A stretch of 64,000 nucleotides of DNA from assembly GCA_050249235.1 (NCBI GenBank), contig JBFWQW010000005.1:1-64000 (forward strand), read 5' to 3'. The DNA is from JAEKLB01 sp050249235. GTDB lineage: Bacteria; Actinomycetota; Acidimicrobiia; Acidimicrobiales; CADCSY01. The notes below the pieces were generated by a model. The model saw only the letters and a program-made list of their open reading frames with translations, ran no database searches and had not been told where the DNA came from. The position numbers and the translations under genes are program-made. Shown piece by piece: positions 7,198 through 15,219 of the stretch. How positions within the stretch are numbered: position 1 is the stretch's first letter; the number at the start of each line of letters is the position of its first letter.

Positions 7198-8466
7198 GTG
7201 AGCCAGCCCGCCCTCTTCGAGGAGGCGGCCGAGGAGCCCACCTTCGCCGTGGGCGAGCTGGTGGCCCGGGTCTCGCGGGCGGTGGCCTCGGCGTTCCCGG
7301 CCGAGCTGTGGGTGCGGGGCGAGGTCCACGGCTTCCGCCCGCCCAACCAGTCCGGGCACGTCTACTTCGAGCTGTGCGAGCGCAACAACCGGCGAGGGCC
7401 GGCGTCCACCCTCCCGGTGGCGCTGTTCCGCACCGAGCGCCTCCGGATCGAGCGCCTGCTCGCCGACTGGCCGGACTTCGCCCTCGCCGACGGCATCGAG
7501 GTGCGGGTGAAGGGCCGGGTGAGCTACGGCTACGGGCGGGTCTCGCTCGTCATGTCGGCCGTCGACCCGGTCCACACCCTCGGCCGGCTGGCGGCCGACC
7601 GCCAGCGGGTGCTGCGAGCCCTCGCCGCCGACGGCCTGCTCGGTGCCAACGCCGCCCTGGCCCTGCCGGTGCTGCCGCTGCGGGTGGGGCTGGTCACCAG
7701 CGCCGGCAGCGCCGCCTACGAGGACGTGCTCGGCGAGCTCACCGCCTCCGGCATCGGCTTCCACGTGCTCGTCGCCGACGCCCGGGTGCAGGGCAGCGGC
7801 GCCGAGGCGTCGATGCTCCGGGCCCTCGGCGCCCTCCGGCGTACCCGGTGCGACGTGGTGCTCCTGGTGCGGGGCGGCGGCTCGCGCACCGATCTCGTCG
7901 CCTTCGACGGCGAGCGCCTGGCCCGGGCCGTCGCCGCCATGCCGGTGCCGGTGCTGGCCGGGGTCGGCCACGAGATCGACAACTGCGTGGTCGACCAGGT
8001 GGCAGCCCGCTCGTTCAAGACGCCCACCGCCTGCGCGGCGGCGGTGGTGAGCCGGGCCTCCGAAGCGATCGACGGGGCCGAGGCCGCCTGGCAGGGGGTG
8101 GCCGACCGGGCCGGGCGGGCCCTCGCCGGGGCCGAGCGGCGCCTGCTGGCGGCGTCGTCGTCCGTGTCGGCCGAGCGCACCGAGGCCACGCTGCGGCGGT
8201 CGGACGCCGGTCTCGACCGCTCGGTCGCCCGCCTCCGCCACGCCGCCGTCGGCCTGCTCGACCGGCGCGAGGCCCGGCTCGGCGTGGCCGCCGCCCACGC
8301 CGGCGCGGCCGACCCGGCCAGGGCCCTGGCCCGGGGCTGGAGCCTCACCCGCACCGTCGACGGGCGCCTCGTCCGCGATCCCGCCGACGTCTCGCCCGGC
8401 GAGACCCTCGTGACCCGGCTCGCCGGCGGCACCCTGCGCAGCACCGTCGAGGAGACCGACCCGTGA
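7198..8466 (+). CDS. xseA: Exodeoxyribonuclease VII large subunit
   Basis: The 422-residue large catalytic subunit of ExoVII degrades single-stranded DNA to oligonucleotides. Residues about 15-110 form the OB-fold (VGELVARVSRAVASAF...LWVRGEVHGFR). The catalytic domain follows, with GLVTSAGSAAYEDVLGEL, VVLLVRGGGSRTDLVAFD and VLAGVGHEIDNCVVDQVAAR, then an Ala/Arg-rich coiled-coil to the C-terminus. It starts on GTG. Its TGA overlaps the GTG of xseB (GTGA), so the two subunits are co-translated, as expected because several small subunits bind each large one. Confidence 0.96.
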   Translation: MSQPALFEEAAEEPTFAVGELVARVSRAVASAFPAELWVRGEVHGFRPPNQSGHVYFELCERNNRRGPASTLPVALFRTERLRIERLLADWPDFALADGIEVRVKGRVSYGYGRVSLVMSAVDPVHTLGRLAADRQRVLRALAADGLLGANAALALPVLPLRVGLVTSAGSAAYEDVLGELTASGIGFHVLVADARVQGSGAEASMLRALGALRRTRCDVVLLVRGGGSRTDLVAFDGERLARAVAAMPVPVLAGVGHEIDNCVVDQVAARSFKTPTACAAAVVSRASEAIDGAEAAWQGVADRAGRALAGAERRLLAASSSVSAERTEATLRRSDAGLDRSVARLRHAAVGLLDRREARLGVAAAHAGAADPARALARGWSLTRTVDGRLVRDPADVSPGETLVTRLAGGTLRSTVEETDP

Positions 8467-8717
8467 CCGACCCCACCGACCCCACCGACCCGAACGACGT
8501 CGGCGACGGGGAGTCGATCGCCTACGTCGACGCGCTGGCCGAGCTCGAGGCCATCCTCGCCAGCCTCGAGCGCGACGAGCCCGACGTCGACCAGCTGGCC
8601 GAGCGGGTGGCTCGGGCGGCCTGGCTCATCCGGCTCTGCCGGGGTCGCATCGCCGCCGCCCGCCTCGAGGTCGAGCGGGTGGTCACCGACCTGGGCGACA
8701 CCGGGTCGCCGCCGTGA
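8463..8717 (+). CDS. xseB: Exodeoxyribonuclease VII small subunit
   Basis: This 84-residue acidic helical protein has the XseB core YVDALAELEAILASLERDEPDVDQLAERV, the usual two-helix hairpin that binds the C-terminal coiled coil of XseA. It begins on a GTG overlapping the xseA stop and ends in a GTGA overlap with the prenyl synthase gene. The start is immediately followed by a short 9-bp repeat encoding DPTDPTDP, so the first dozen residues are low-complexity. Confidence 0.93.
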   Translation: MTDPTDPTDPNDVGDGESIAYVDALAELEAILASLERDEPDVDQLAERVARAAWLIRLCRGRIAAARLEVERVVTDLGDTGSPP

Positions 8718-9763
8718 ACGGCCAGGCTGGGGGCGTGCCGGACATCGCCGCCCTCGTCGAGGCCAGGGTCCAGGAATTCCTCGACGAGGAGGAAGCCCGC
8801 TGGGCCGCGGTCGACACCGACCTGGTCGAGCCCCTCCGCCACCTCCGCTCGCTGGTCCGGTCGGGGGGCAAGCGGCTCCGGCCCACGTTCTGCTACTGGG
8901 CCTACGTGGGCGCGGGCGCCACCGACCTCGGACGGGTCGTCGACGCCGGCGCGGCCTGCGAGCTCCTCCACGCCTTCGCGCTGCTCCACGACGACGTCAT
9001 GGACGACTCCGAGCTGCGCCGGGGCCAGCCCACCGCCCACCGGGTGTACCGCCAACGCCATGCCGATGCGGCCTGGCGGGGCGAGGCCCGGCGCTTCGGG
9101 GAGGGCATCGCCATCCTCATCGGCGACCTGGCCTTCGTCTACGCCGACCGCCTCGTCGCCGGCATCGACCCCCGGGCCCGGGCGGTGTGGGACGACCTGC
9201 GGACCGAGATCAACATCGGCCAGTACCTCGACATCCTCGGCACGGCCCGCAACGGCGCCGACCTCGAGACGGCCCGCCTCATCGCCACCTACAAGTCCGG
9301 CAAGTACACGATCGAGCGGCCCCTGCACCTGGGCGCGGCCCTCGCCGGTCGGCTCGACGACCTGGCCGGGCCGCTGTCGGCCTACGGCCTGCCCCTCGGG
9401 GAGGCCTTCCAGCTGCGCGACGACCTCCTCGGCGTGTTCGGCGACGCCGCCGCCACCGGCAAGCCCGTCGGCGACGACCTCCGCGAGGGGAAGCCGACGG
9501 TGCTGGTGGCCCTGGCCCGCCAGCGGGCCGACGCCGGCCAGGCCGGCGCCCTCCGGCGGGTGGGCCGGCCCGACCTCGACGACGCCGACATCGCCGAGCT
9601 GCAGGAGGTGCTGCGGGCCACCGGTGCGGCGGACGAGGTCGAGCAGCGCATCGGCGACCTCGAGACCACCGCCCTGGCCGCCCTGCGGACCGCCGACCTG
9701 ACCGTGGAGGCCACCGACGCCCTCGAGGCGCTGGCCGCCCAGGTGGCCTGGCGCGACCGGTGA
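8714..9763 (+). CDS. Polyprenyl (geranylgeranyl-type) diphosphate synthase
   Basis: This 349-residue all-helical trans-isoprenyl diphosphate synthase condenses IPP with allylic diphosphates. The first aspartate-rich motif is LLHDDVMDDS (about residues 90-99), the second is LRDDLLGVFGD (about 235), and GGKRLRP binds diphosphate near residue 57. Bulky residues before the first motif (CELLHAFALLHDD) suggest a short-to-medium chain product such as GGPP, but chain length cannot be fixed from sequence. It is translationally coupled to xseB upstream and to a 38-residue ORF downstream. The link to SURF1 could reflect prenyl supply for haem or quinone, which is inference. Confidence 0.92.
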   Translation: MNGQAGGVPDIAALVEARVQEFLDEEEARWAAVDTDLVEPLRHLRSLVRSGGKRLRPTFCYWAYVGAGATDLGRVVDAGAACELLHAFALLHDDVMDDSELRRGQPTAHRVYRQRHADAAWRGEARRFGEGIAILIGDLAFVYADRLVAGIDPRARAVWDDLRTEINIGQYLDILGTARNGADLETARLIATYKSGKYTIERPLHLGAALAGRLDDLAGPLSAYGLPLGEAFQLRDDLLGVFGDAAATGKPVGDDLREGKPTVLVALARQRADAGQAGALRRVGRPDLDDADIAELQEVLRATGAADEVEQRIGDLETTALAALRTADLTVEATDALEALAAQVAWRDR

Positions 9764-9876
9764 GCCAGCCGGCCGAGGCGGCCATGCCCGCCATGCCCGC
9801 CGTGACCGCACCGGCCGGCGGCTGGGCGACGCCGCCGCCCGTCCCCCGACGGCGGGAGGAGCCGTGGGCCAGGTGA
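9760..9876 (+). CDS. 38-residue Pro/Ala-rich ORF in the xse-prenyl synthase-SURF1 operon
   Basis: Starting on a GTG that overlaps the prenyl synthase stop and ending in a TGATG overlap with SURF1, this ORF fills the gap exactly. It encodes a 38-residue peptide beginning MSQPAEAAMPAMPAV and ending PPPVPRRREEPWAR. The perfect coupling at both ends argues that it is translated, if only to pass ribosomes to SURF1. No family is recognised. It could instead be an N-terminal relic or a pure translational coupler. Confidence 0.5.
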   Translation: MSQPAEAAMPAMPAVTAPAGGWATPPPVPRRREEPWAR

Positions 9877-10757
9877 TGCGCACCCTCCGCCGCCCGATCT
9901 GGCTGCTCGGCACGGTGATCTGCCTGCTGGTGGTGGTGCTGTTCGTCGAGCTCGGCTTCTGGCAGCTCCGGCGGCTCGACACCCGCCGCGACCACAACGA
10001 GCTGGTGTCGAGCCGGATGGCGGCCGCCGCCGTCGACGTCGGCGAGCTCGACCGTCCGGGCACCGACCCCGATCCGGCATCGGTCGAGTACCGCCGGGTG
10101 CGGGTCGAGGGGGCCTGGCTCCCGGGCTCGACGGTGCTCGTGCGGTCCCGCGCCCTGCAGGGCGAGCCCGGCTTCCACGTCCTCGGCACGCTGGTCCTCG
10201 ACCCCGACGGTGACCGCGACGGCGACAGCGACGGCGGGTCGGGCCCGGCCCCGGCCGTGGTGGTGAACCGGGGCTTCGCGCCCCTGGGCACCGGCGACGC
10301 GGACGAGGTGCTCCCCGCCGTCGAGCCGCCGGCCGGGCCGGTCGAGCTCGAGGGTGTCCTCCGGCGCTCGGAGACGCGGGGCCGCATCGGGCCCACCGAC
10401 CCGGCCGAGGGCGTGCTGCGGGTCGTCAACCGCGTCGACGTCGGGCGGCTCCAGCGCCAGCAGCCCGAGGCCGCGCTGGCCCCGCTCTTCGTGCAGCAGG
10501 TCCTGCCCCGGGGCGCTCCCGGCTCGCTCCCGGTCGTGCTGCCCCTCCCCGACAGCAGCGACGAGGGCTCGCACCTCTCCTATGCCGGCCAGTGGTTCCT
10601 GTTCGCCGCCGTCGGCCTGGTGGGTTGGCCCCTGCTCCTGCGCAAGGTGGCCCGGGAGGGCGACGCCGCCGACGACGGCGACGGCGACGGCGACCCCGGG
10701 GCCGATGCCGGTGCGGTTGCGACGGGAGCCGGGCCCGGGACGGTCGAGCGGGTCTAG
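9876..10757 (+). CDS. SURF1 family cytochrome oxidase assembly protein
   Basis: This is a 293-residue membrane protein with one N-terminal helix (about residues 8-28, LLGTVICLLVVVLFVELGFWQLRR) containing the SURF1 hallmark GFWQLRRL, a periplasmic domain (YRRVRVEGAWLPG, VVVNRGFAP, VVNRVDVGRL) and a C-terminal helix around residue 240 (SYAGQWFLFAAVGLVGWP, also a family hallmark). It assists haem a insertion into aa3-type cytochrome oxidase. ATG 9876 is chosen over GTG 9864 because it overlaps the preceding stop. The C-terminal tail is an Asp/Gly repeat. The stop overlaps the convergent PHP gene by 4 bp. Confidence 0.9.
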   Translation: MRTLRRPIWLLGTVICLLVVVLFVELGFWQLRRLDTRRDHNELVSSRMAAAAVDVGELDRPGTDPDPASVEYRRVRVEGAWLPGSTVLVRSRALQGEPGFHVLGTLVLDPDGDRDGDSDGGSGPAPAVVVNRGFAPLGTGDADEVLPAVEPPAGPVELEGVLRRSETRGRIGPTDPAEGVLRVVNRVDVGRLQRQQPEAALAPLFVQQVLPRGAPGSLPVVLPLPDSSDEGSHLSYAGQWFLFAAVGLVGWPLLLRKVAREGDAADDGDGDGDPGADAGAVATGAGPGTVERV

Positions 10758-11758
10758 CGGGCCGTCCAGGCCAGGAGCCGGTCGACCGACCAGGTGTTCA
10801 CCACCCGGTCGGCGGGCACCTCGCACTCGGCGGCCCGGTCGCACCCGTAGACCTGCCACTCGAGCTGGCCGGGGGCGTGGGCGTCGGTGTCGATGGCGAA
10901 CCGGCAGCCGAGCTCGACGGCGAGACGGAGCATCGGGCGGGGCGGGTCGAGGCGCTCGGGCCGGCTGTTGATCTCGACGGCGGTGTCGAAGCGCTCGCAG
11001 GCGTGGAAGACCAGCTCGGCGTCGAAGGTGGACGGCGGGCGGCCCCGGCCGACGACGATGCGGTTGGTGCAGTGGCCGAGCACGTCGACGTGCGGGTTGG
11101 CGGCGGCCACGCACAGCCGCCGGGTCATGGCCGCCGACTCCATGCGCAGCTTCGAGTGCACGCTCGCCACCACCACGTCGAGGCGGGCCAACACGTGGTC
11201 GTCCTGGTCGAGCGAGCCGTCGTCGAGGATGTCGACCTCGATTCCGGTGAGCACCCGGAACGGGGCCATCTCGGTGTTGAGGGCGGCCACCTCGTCGAGC
11301 TGGCGCTCGAGCCGGTCGCGGGTGAGGCCGTTGGCCACCGTGAGCCGGGGCGAGTGGTCGGTGAGGACCAGGTACTCGTGGCCGAGGTCGCGGGCCGTCG
11401 TCGCCATCGTCCGAACGTCGGCGCCGCCGTCGCTCCAGGTGGAGTGGACGTGCAGGTCGCCCTTCAGCAGGCCCCGGAGGGCGTCGCCGGCCCCGGCGGC
11501 CAGCGCCGTGTCCTCTTCCAGGCGGTCGAGGTAGGCGGTGGCGCCGGTGGTGACCACCTCCTCGACGAGGCTGGCCGTCTTCGGCCCGATCCCGTCCAGC
11601 TCGGTGAGCGTGCCGGCGGCCACCCGGGCGGCCAGCTCGTCGGCACCCAGGCCCCGGACCACGTCGGCGGCACGCAGGTAGGCCCGCACCCGGTAGCCCT
11701 TCTCCCGGGCCCGGTCGAGCAGGTAGGCGATCCGTTCGAGGGCATCGGCCGGCTGCAC
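10754..11758 (-). CDS. PHP-domain phosphoesterase with N-terminal helix-hairpin-helix (Pol X-like C-terminal half)
   Basis: The 334-residue protein begins with a Pol X-type HhH region (about residues 50-65, LTELDGIGPKTASLVEEV) and continues with a PHP domain (about 98-334): DLHVHSTWSDG, YLVLTDHSPRL, LTGIEVDIL, VVASVHSK, DVLGHCTNR, EINSRP and AIDTDAHAP, which together supply the His/Asp metal ligands. The polymerase palm of bacterial Pol X is absent. It may be a DNA-repair nuclease or phosphatase, or a histidinol-phosphatase-like enzyme. A TAGCCT box ends 7 nt before the GTG start. Confidence 0.85.
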   Translation of the reverse strand: MQPADALERIAYLLDRAREKGYRVRAYLRAADVVRGLGADELAARVAAGTLTELDGIGPKTASLVEEVVTTGATAYLDRLEEDTALAAGAGDALRGLLKGDLHVHSTWSDGGADVRTMATTARDLGHEYLVLTDHSPRLTVANGLTRDRLERQLDEVAALNTEMAPFRVLTGIEVDILDDGSLDQDDHVLARLDVVVASVHSKLRMESAAMTRRLCVAAANPHVDVLGHCTNRIVVGRGRPPSTFDAELVFHACERFDTAVEINSRPERLDPPRPMLRLAVELGCRFAIDTDAHAPGQLEWQVYGCDRAAECEVPADRVVNTWSVDRLLAWTAR

Positions 11759-11791
11759 GCCTCCGAGGCTACGGCGACGGGCCGACCCCGG

Positions 11792-12469
11792 TCAGGTGAC
11801 CGTGTCCTCCCAGCGCCAGTCGTCGCCGACGGCAACCAGGCGGTGGCGGGCCCCGGGCCGGTCGGGGTCGGGCGGGTCGCTGGCGAGGGCGGCGTCGCCC
11901 TCGTAGAGCAGCACCATGCCCCCCTCGACCGGGACGATCGTCGACTGGTACCGGGGTGGCGGCCGGCGGCCGGCCGCGGCCAGGGTGTCGGCCACCGTGG
12001 CGTGCCGGGACAACCACTCGAGGGTGACCCACGTGGGCGGCATGATCCCGAGCGATCCCTCGACCTTGGCGGCCAGCGCGGCACGGGGCGCCACCCAGAC
12101 GTGCTCGACGATCTCGCCCCCGTCGACGGCCACGACCGCGTCCGGCGCGGCCGCCACGAAGAACCAGGTGAGGAACCGCTTGGGCGCCGTCGACGGCGGC
12201 TGCCAGTGCGAGAGCGGCACGAAGGCGGCCGGGTCGACCACGAGCCCGGCCTCCTCGTGGGTCTCGCGCGCCGCCGCCCGCCGGGCCGCCTCCAGCTCGT
12301 CGCCGGCGGCGACGCCCTCCCAGTCGCCGGCGTCGACCCGGCCGCCGGGGAAGACGGCCATGCCGCCCCCGAAGTCGGCGGCGGCGCTGCGGACGAGCAG
12401 CAGCGTCTCCATGCCGCCGGCCCCGTCGCGCACCAGCACGACCGTCGCCGCCGGGGCGCCGTCGCTCAC
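11792..12469 (-). CDS. NUDIX hydrolase (NUDT7/NUDT19-like)
   Basis: This 225-residue protein starts on GTG one base after the stop of the MarR gene. The Nudix box is visible as GDELEAARRAAARETHEEAGL (about residues 56-76), preceded by AVFPGGRVD. The long C-terminal region and the FxxR..TWFFVA segment resemble the CoA/acyl-CoA-type NUDT19 family, which cleaves CoA derivatives. That would suit the acyl-CoA-rich neighbourhood, but substrate assignment is inference. It is probably regulated with the adjacent MarR protein. Confidence 0.88.
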   Translation of the reverse strand: MSDGAPAATVVLVRDGAGGMETLLLVRSAAADFGGGMAVFPGGRVDAGDWEGVAAGDELEAARRAAARETHEEAGLVVDPAAFVPLSHWQPPSTAPKRFLTWFFVAAAPDAVVAVDGGEIVEHVWVAPRAALAAKVEGSLGIMPPTWVTLEWLSRHATVADTLAAAGRRPPPRYQSTIVPVEGGMVLLYEGDAALASDPPDPDRPGARHRLVAVGDDWRWEDTVT

Positions 12470-12470
12470 G

Positions 12471-12980
12471 TCAGGTCCGTCGGGGCGCCGGGTCGGCGCC
12501 CGCCACGAGCAGGTCGGGCTCGGCGTCGGGCCCGAGGCCGAGCCGCGGTCGGGCGTCGGCCTTCCGGAAGCGCTCTCTGGCCCGCTCGAGCGACCCCCGG
12601 AGCGGGAGGAGGCCGCACAGCGCCTCCTTGACCTCGCCGTCCGATGCCGCTCCCGTCAGCACCTCGACCAGGTCCGCCTCGACCCGGCGCAGCGTGGCCG
12701 CGCCCGAGGCGGTGAGGCGGAGCTGCACGCCCCGACCGTCGCCCACGACCGGCTCCCGCGTGACGAGGCCCCGGTCGACCAGGGCGTGGGCGGCGGCGGT
12801 GAGCGTGGGCCGGCTGACGCTCAGGCGGTCGGCCAGGCGGCCGGCCCGCTGGGGCTGCTCGGCGATGACGAACAGCATCCGGTACTGCACGAGGCTGATG
12901 CCGAGGTCGGCGCAGATCCGGTCGGCGACCAGGGCCAGCCGGGCGAGCGTCCGGATGCCGTCGGTCAGCTCCTGGTCCAC
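12471..12980 (-). CDS. MarR family transcriptional regulator
   Basis: This is a 169-residue winged-helix repressor. GTG 12980 is chosen because GGAGG lies 7 nt upstream; an upstream TTG at 13016 has no such site. The winged-helix core is LGISLVQYRMLFVIAEQPQ, then LADRLSVSRPTLTAAAHALVDRGLV (recognition helix) and the wing EPVVGDGRGVQLRLTASG. A C-terminal tail of about 40 residues, rich in Arg/Pro, follows. It sits one base upstream of the Nudix gene, so it probably represses its own two-gene operon in response to a small aromatic or acyl ligand. Confidence 0.9.
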   Translation of the reverse strand: MDQELTDGIRTLARLALVADRICADLGISLVQYRMLFVIAEQPQRAGRLADRLSVSRPTLTAAAHALVDRGLVTREPVVGDGRGVQLRLTASGAATLRRVEADLVEVLTGAASDGEVKEALCGLLPLRGSLERARERFRKADARPRLGLGPDAEPDLLVAGADPAPRRT

Positions 12981-13045
12981 CGGCGCGCCTCCGCGGTCGT
13001 TCGTCGCGCCGAACAACCTATCGGGGCCGCGCCGGCGGTTCCGGC

Positions 13046-13933
13046 TCAGGTCGACGACGCGTCGAAGATGGCCTGGATCGTCGCGTCGAGGGCGGCGTCG
13101 AACTCGGCCGGGCTCTGACGGACCGACAGGCCCTCGGTGAGGGCCCGGGAGAAGCTGGCGATCACGCCGTGGTTGCGGGCCAGGCGGGCGTTGGCCTCCT
13201 CCCGGCTGTAGCCGCCCGAGAGGGCGACCACCCGGAGCACCCGGGGGTGGGCGACCAGCTCGGCGTAGAAGTCGTCGGTCTCCGGCAGCGTCAGCTTCAG
13301 CATGACGTGCTGGCCGTCGGGGAGGCTCCCGAGATGGCCGAGGAGGGCTTCCTCGAGGAGCGCCTCGGCCTCGGCCTTCTGCGGGCTCTTGATGTCGACC
13401 TCTGGCTCGATGATCGGCACCAGGCCGGCGGCGGCGATGCGGGCGCCGATCTCGAACTGCTGGTCGACGATGGCCGAGACGCCGACCTTGTCGGCCAGCT
13501 TGATCACCGAGCGCATCTTGGTGCCGAACACGCCCCTGCCGACGGCCCGGTCGAGCAGGGCCTCGAGATCCGGGATGGGCTTCATCAGCTGGACGCCGTC
13601 GGCCTCGTCGGCCAGGCCCTTGTCGACCTTCAGGAACGGGACGACCTGCTTGACCGACCAGAGGTACTCGGCGGTGCCGAGCCCCTCGACCTCGCGGTCC
13701 ATGGTGCCCTCGAAGAGGATGGCGCCGAGCACCCGGTCGCCGCCGAAGCTCGGGCTGGTGATGATGCGGGCCCGCATGGCGTGCATGGCGTCGAACATCT
13801 CGTCGTCGCCCGAATACTCGCTCTCCTCCACCCCGTAGAGCTGGAGCGCCTTGGGGGTGCTCCCCCCGCTCTGGTCGAGGGCGGCGACGAAGCCGCGCCC
13901 CCGCTGGACCTTGGCGAACTGCTCGTCGTTCAC
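13046..13933 (-). CDS. fda: Fructose-bisphosphate aldolase class I
   Basis: This 295-residue glycolytic and gluconeogenic aldolase uses a Schiff-base lysine. The N-terminus NDEQFAKVQRGRGFVAALDQ followed by SGGSTPKAL matches the Staphylococcus-type class I (Fda) family closely. Later motifs include ILFEGTMD, VPFLKVDKGL (the probable Schiff-base region), IVDQQFEIGAR, IIEPEVDI and VALSGGYS. GTG 13933 is preferred to ATG 13945 because it gives the family-typical start and length and has GGGAG 5 nt upstream. It is a single gene on the minus strand with no obvious partners. Confidence 0.94.
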   Translation of the reverse strand: MNDEQFAKVQRGRGFVAALDQSGGSTPKALQLYGVEESEYSGDDEMFDAMHAMRARIITSPSFGGDRVLGAILFEGTMDREVEGLGTAEYLWSVKQVVPFLKVDKGLADEADGVQLMKPIPDLEALLDRAVGRGVFGTKMRSVIKLADKVGVSAIVDQQFEIGARIAAAGLVPIIEPEVDIKSPQKAEAEALLEEALLGHLGSLPDGQHVMLKLTLPETDDFYAELVAHPRVLRVVALSGGYSREEANARLARNHGVIASFSRALTEGLSVRQSPAEFDAALDATIQAIFDASST

Positions 13934-14069
13934 ACGAGCTCCCATGCGTGAGCGGAGCCGGTGGGGCCCCGGGCGGCGGCGCCGGGCCGGAGCGTGGCTC
14001 CCACCCGACCTGATCGCCGCGAACCCTACCGAGTCACGACCCCCGGCCCGGCGCCGGGCTCGCTCGCCG

Positions 14070-15116
14070 CTACCCGGGGAGCACGGGTTCGACGTCGTCG
14101 ACGAGGCCCCATACCAGCGCCGTGGCGGCGTCGATGCGCTCGCCGGCGACGACCAGCCAGTTGGCGCGATGGCGTCCGATCCGGGCCGTCACGCTCCAGG
14201 TGCCGCCGGCACCGGGCACCAGGCCCATGCCGAGCTCGGGGAGCCCGAAGAGGGTGGCGGGGTCGGCCACCACCCGCTCGGCAAAGGCCGGGATCTCGAT
14301 GCCCGATCCCATGGCCGCGCCGTGGAGGCGGGCCTCGACCCGGTCGGCGCAGCGGGCCACGGCCAGGCCGGGGTGCCGGGTCAGCCGCACGGCATTGGCG
14401 AGGGCGGGGTCGCCGACCGTCCCGAACTCGTTGAGGTCGCCACCGGCCGAGAAGGAGGGTCCCCGGCCGGTGAGCACCACCCGTTCGATGGAGTCGTCGG
14501 CCTCGGCGAGGGCCAGGGCATCGACCAGGCCGTCGCGCAGGGCGGTGTCGACGGCGTTGCGGGCGGCCGGCCGGTTCAGCGTCACCGCCAGCACCGGCCC
14601 GTCCCGCGACGTGACGACGGCGCCGAGAGGGTCGGGCTCAGGCGCCGGGCGGCGAGGGGTCGCATCCCGCCAGGCGAAGAAGGCCCGGCTGCCCAGCAGC
14701 ATCGAATAGGTCGACGACTCGGCGGCGACGCCCTCCCAGACGGGGAGCCGCTCGGTGAGGCGGAGGAGGGCGACCAGCGCGGCCGTGGCGAGGGGCTGGT
14801 CGGCGGCCTTGGCCGCCAGCCGCTGGGCCTCGCCGGCCGGGTCGGCGGCGTGGACCCACCGCCGACCCGGCGGGTCGTCGGCCGAGGTGACGAGCACGTC
14901 GAAGCCGTCGAGCAGGTCGTCGGGCAGGTCGGGATCGGTGGCGATGCCGATCGTCAGGCAGGGGAGCTGGCCGAGCACGGCGGCACGACCGTCCCGACCC
15001 CACCGACCCGCGTCGAGGTCGACGGTGAGCGACGGGTTCCCGGTCAGCGGGCTCCACGTCTCCACGGCTCCCGGTCCGAGCAGCCCAGCCAGCTCGCCGA
15101 GCGTCACCAGCGCCAT
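14070..15116 (-). CDS. Enoyl-CoA hydratase/isomerase with extra degenerate N-terminal region
   Basis: The 348 residues divide into a C-terminal crotonase domain (about 165-348: VLAVTLNRPAARNAVDTALR, VVLTGRGPSFSAGGDLNEFG, AAMGSGIEIPAFAERVVADP, GLPELGMGLVPGAGGTWSV) and a 160-residue N-terminal region with no hydratase motifs. Part of that region (LRLTERLPVWEGVAAESSTYS, then MLLGSRAFFAWR) resembles the last helices of a crotonase fold. The oxyanion-hole GG and PGAGGT are intact. A TACGGT box ends 6 nt before the ATG, so it is probably leaderless. It is divergent from the permuted CoA-transferase, likely its functional partner. Confidence 0.83.
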   Translation of the reverse strand: MALVTLGELAGLLGPGAVETWSPLTGNPSLTVDLDAGRWGRDGRAAVLGQLPCLTIGIATDPDLPDDLLDGFDVLVTSADDPPGRRWVHAADPAGEAQRLAAKAADQPLATAALVALLRLTERLPVWEGVAAESSTYSMLLGSRAFFAWRDATPRRPAPEPDPLGAVVTSRDGPVLAVTLNRPAARNAVDTALRDGLVDALALAEADDSIERVVLTGRGPSFSAGGDLNEFGTVGDPALANAVRLTRHPGLAVARCADRVEARLHGAAMGSGIEIPAFAERVVADPATLFGLPELGMGLVPGAGGTWSVTARIGRHRANWLVVAGERIDAATALVWGLVDDVEPVLPG

Positions 15117-15219
15117 CCCGCCACCGTAGGTTCTCCCGGGTGGTGCCCCCGCCCCTTCCCGGATCAGGGTTCACGGTTCCTGCACCTGCGTGGATCCTTG
15201 AACCCAGAAGGGTGGAAGG

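Noticed and set aside
9376..9763. Second prenyl synthase-like shadow frames
   Set aside because: They overlap the real enzyme in other frames and lack aspartate-rich motifs.
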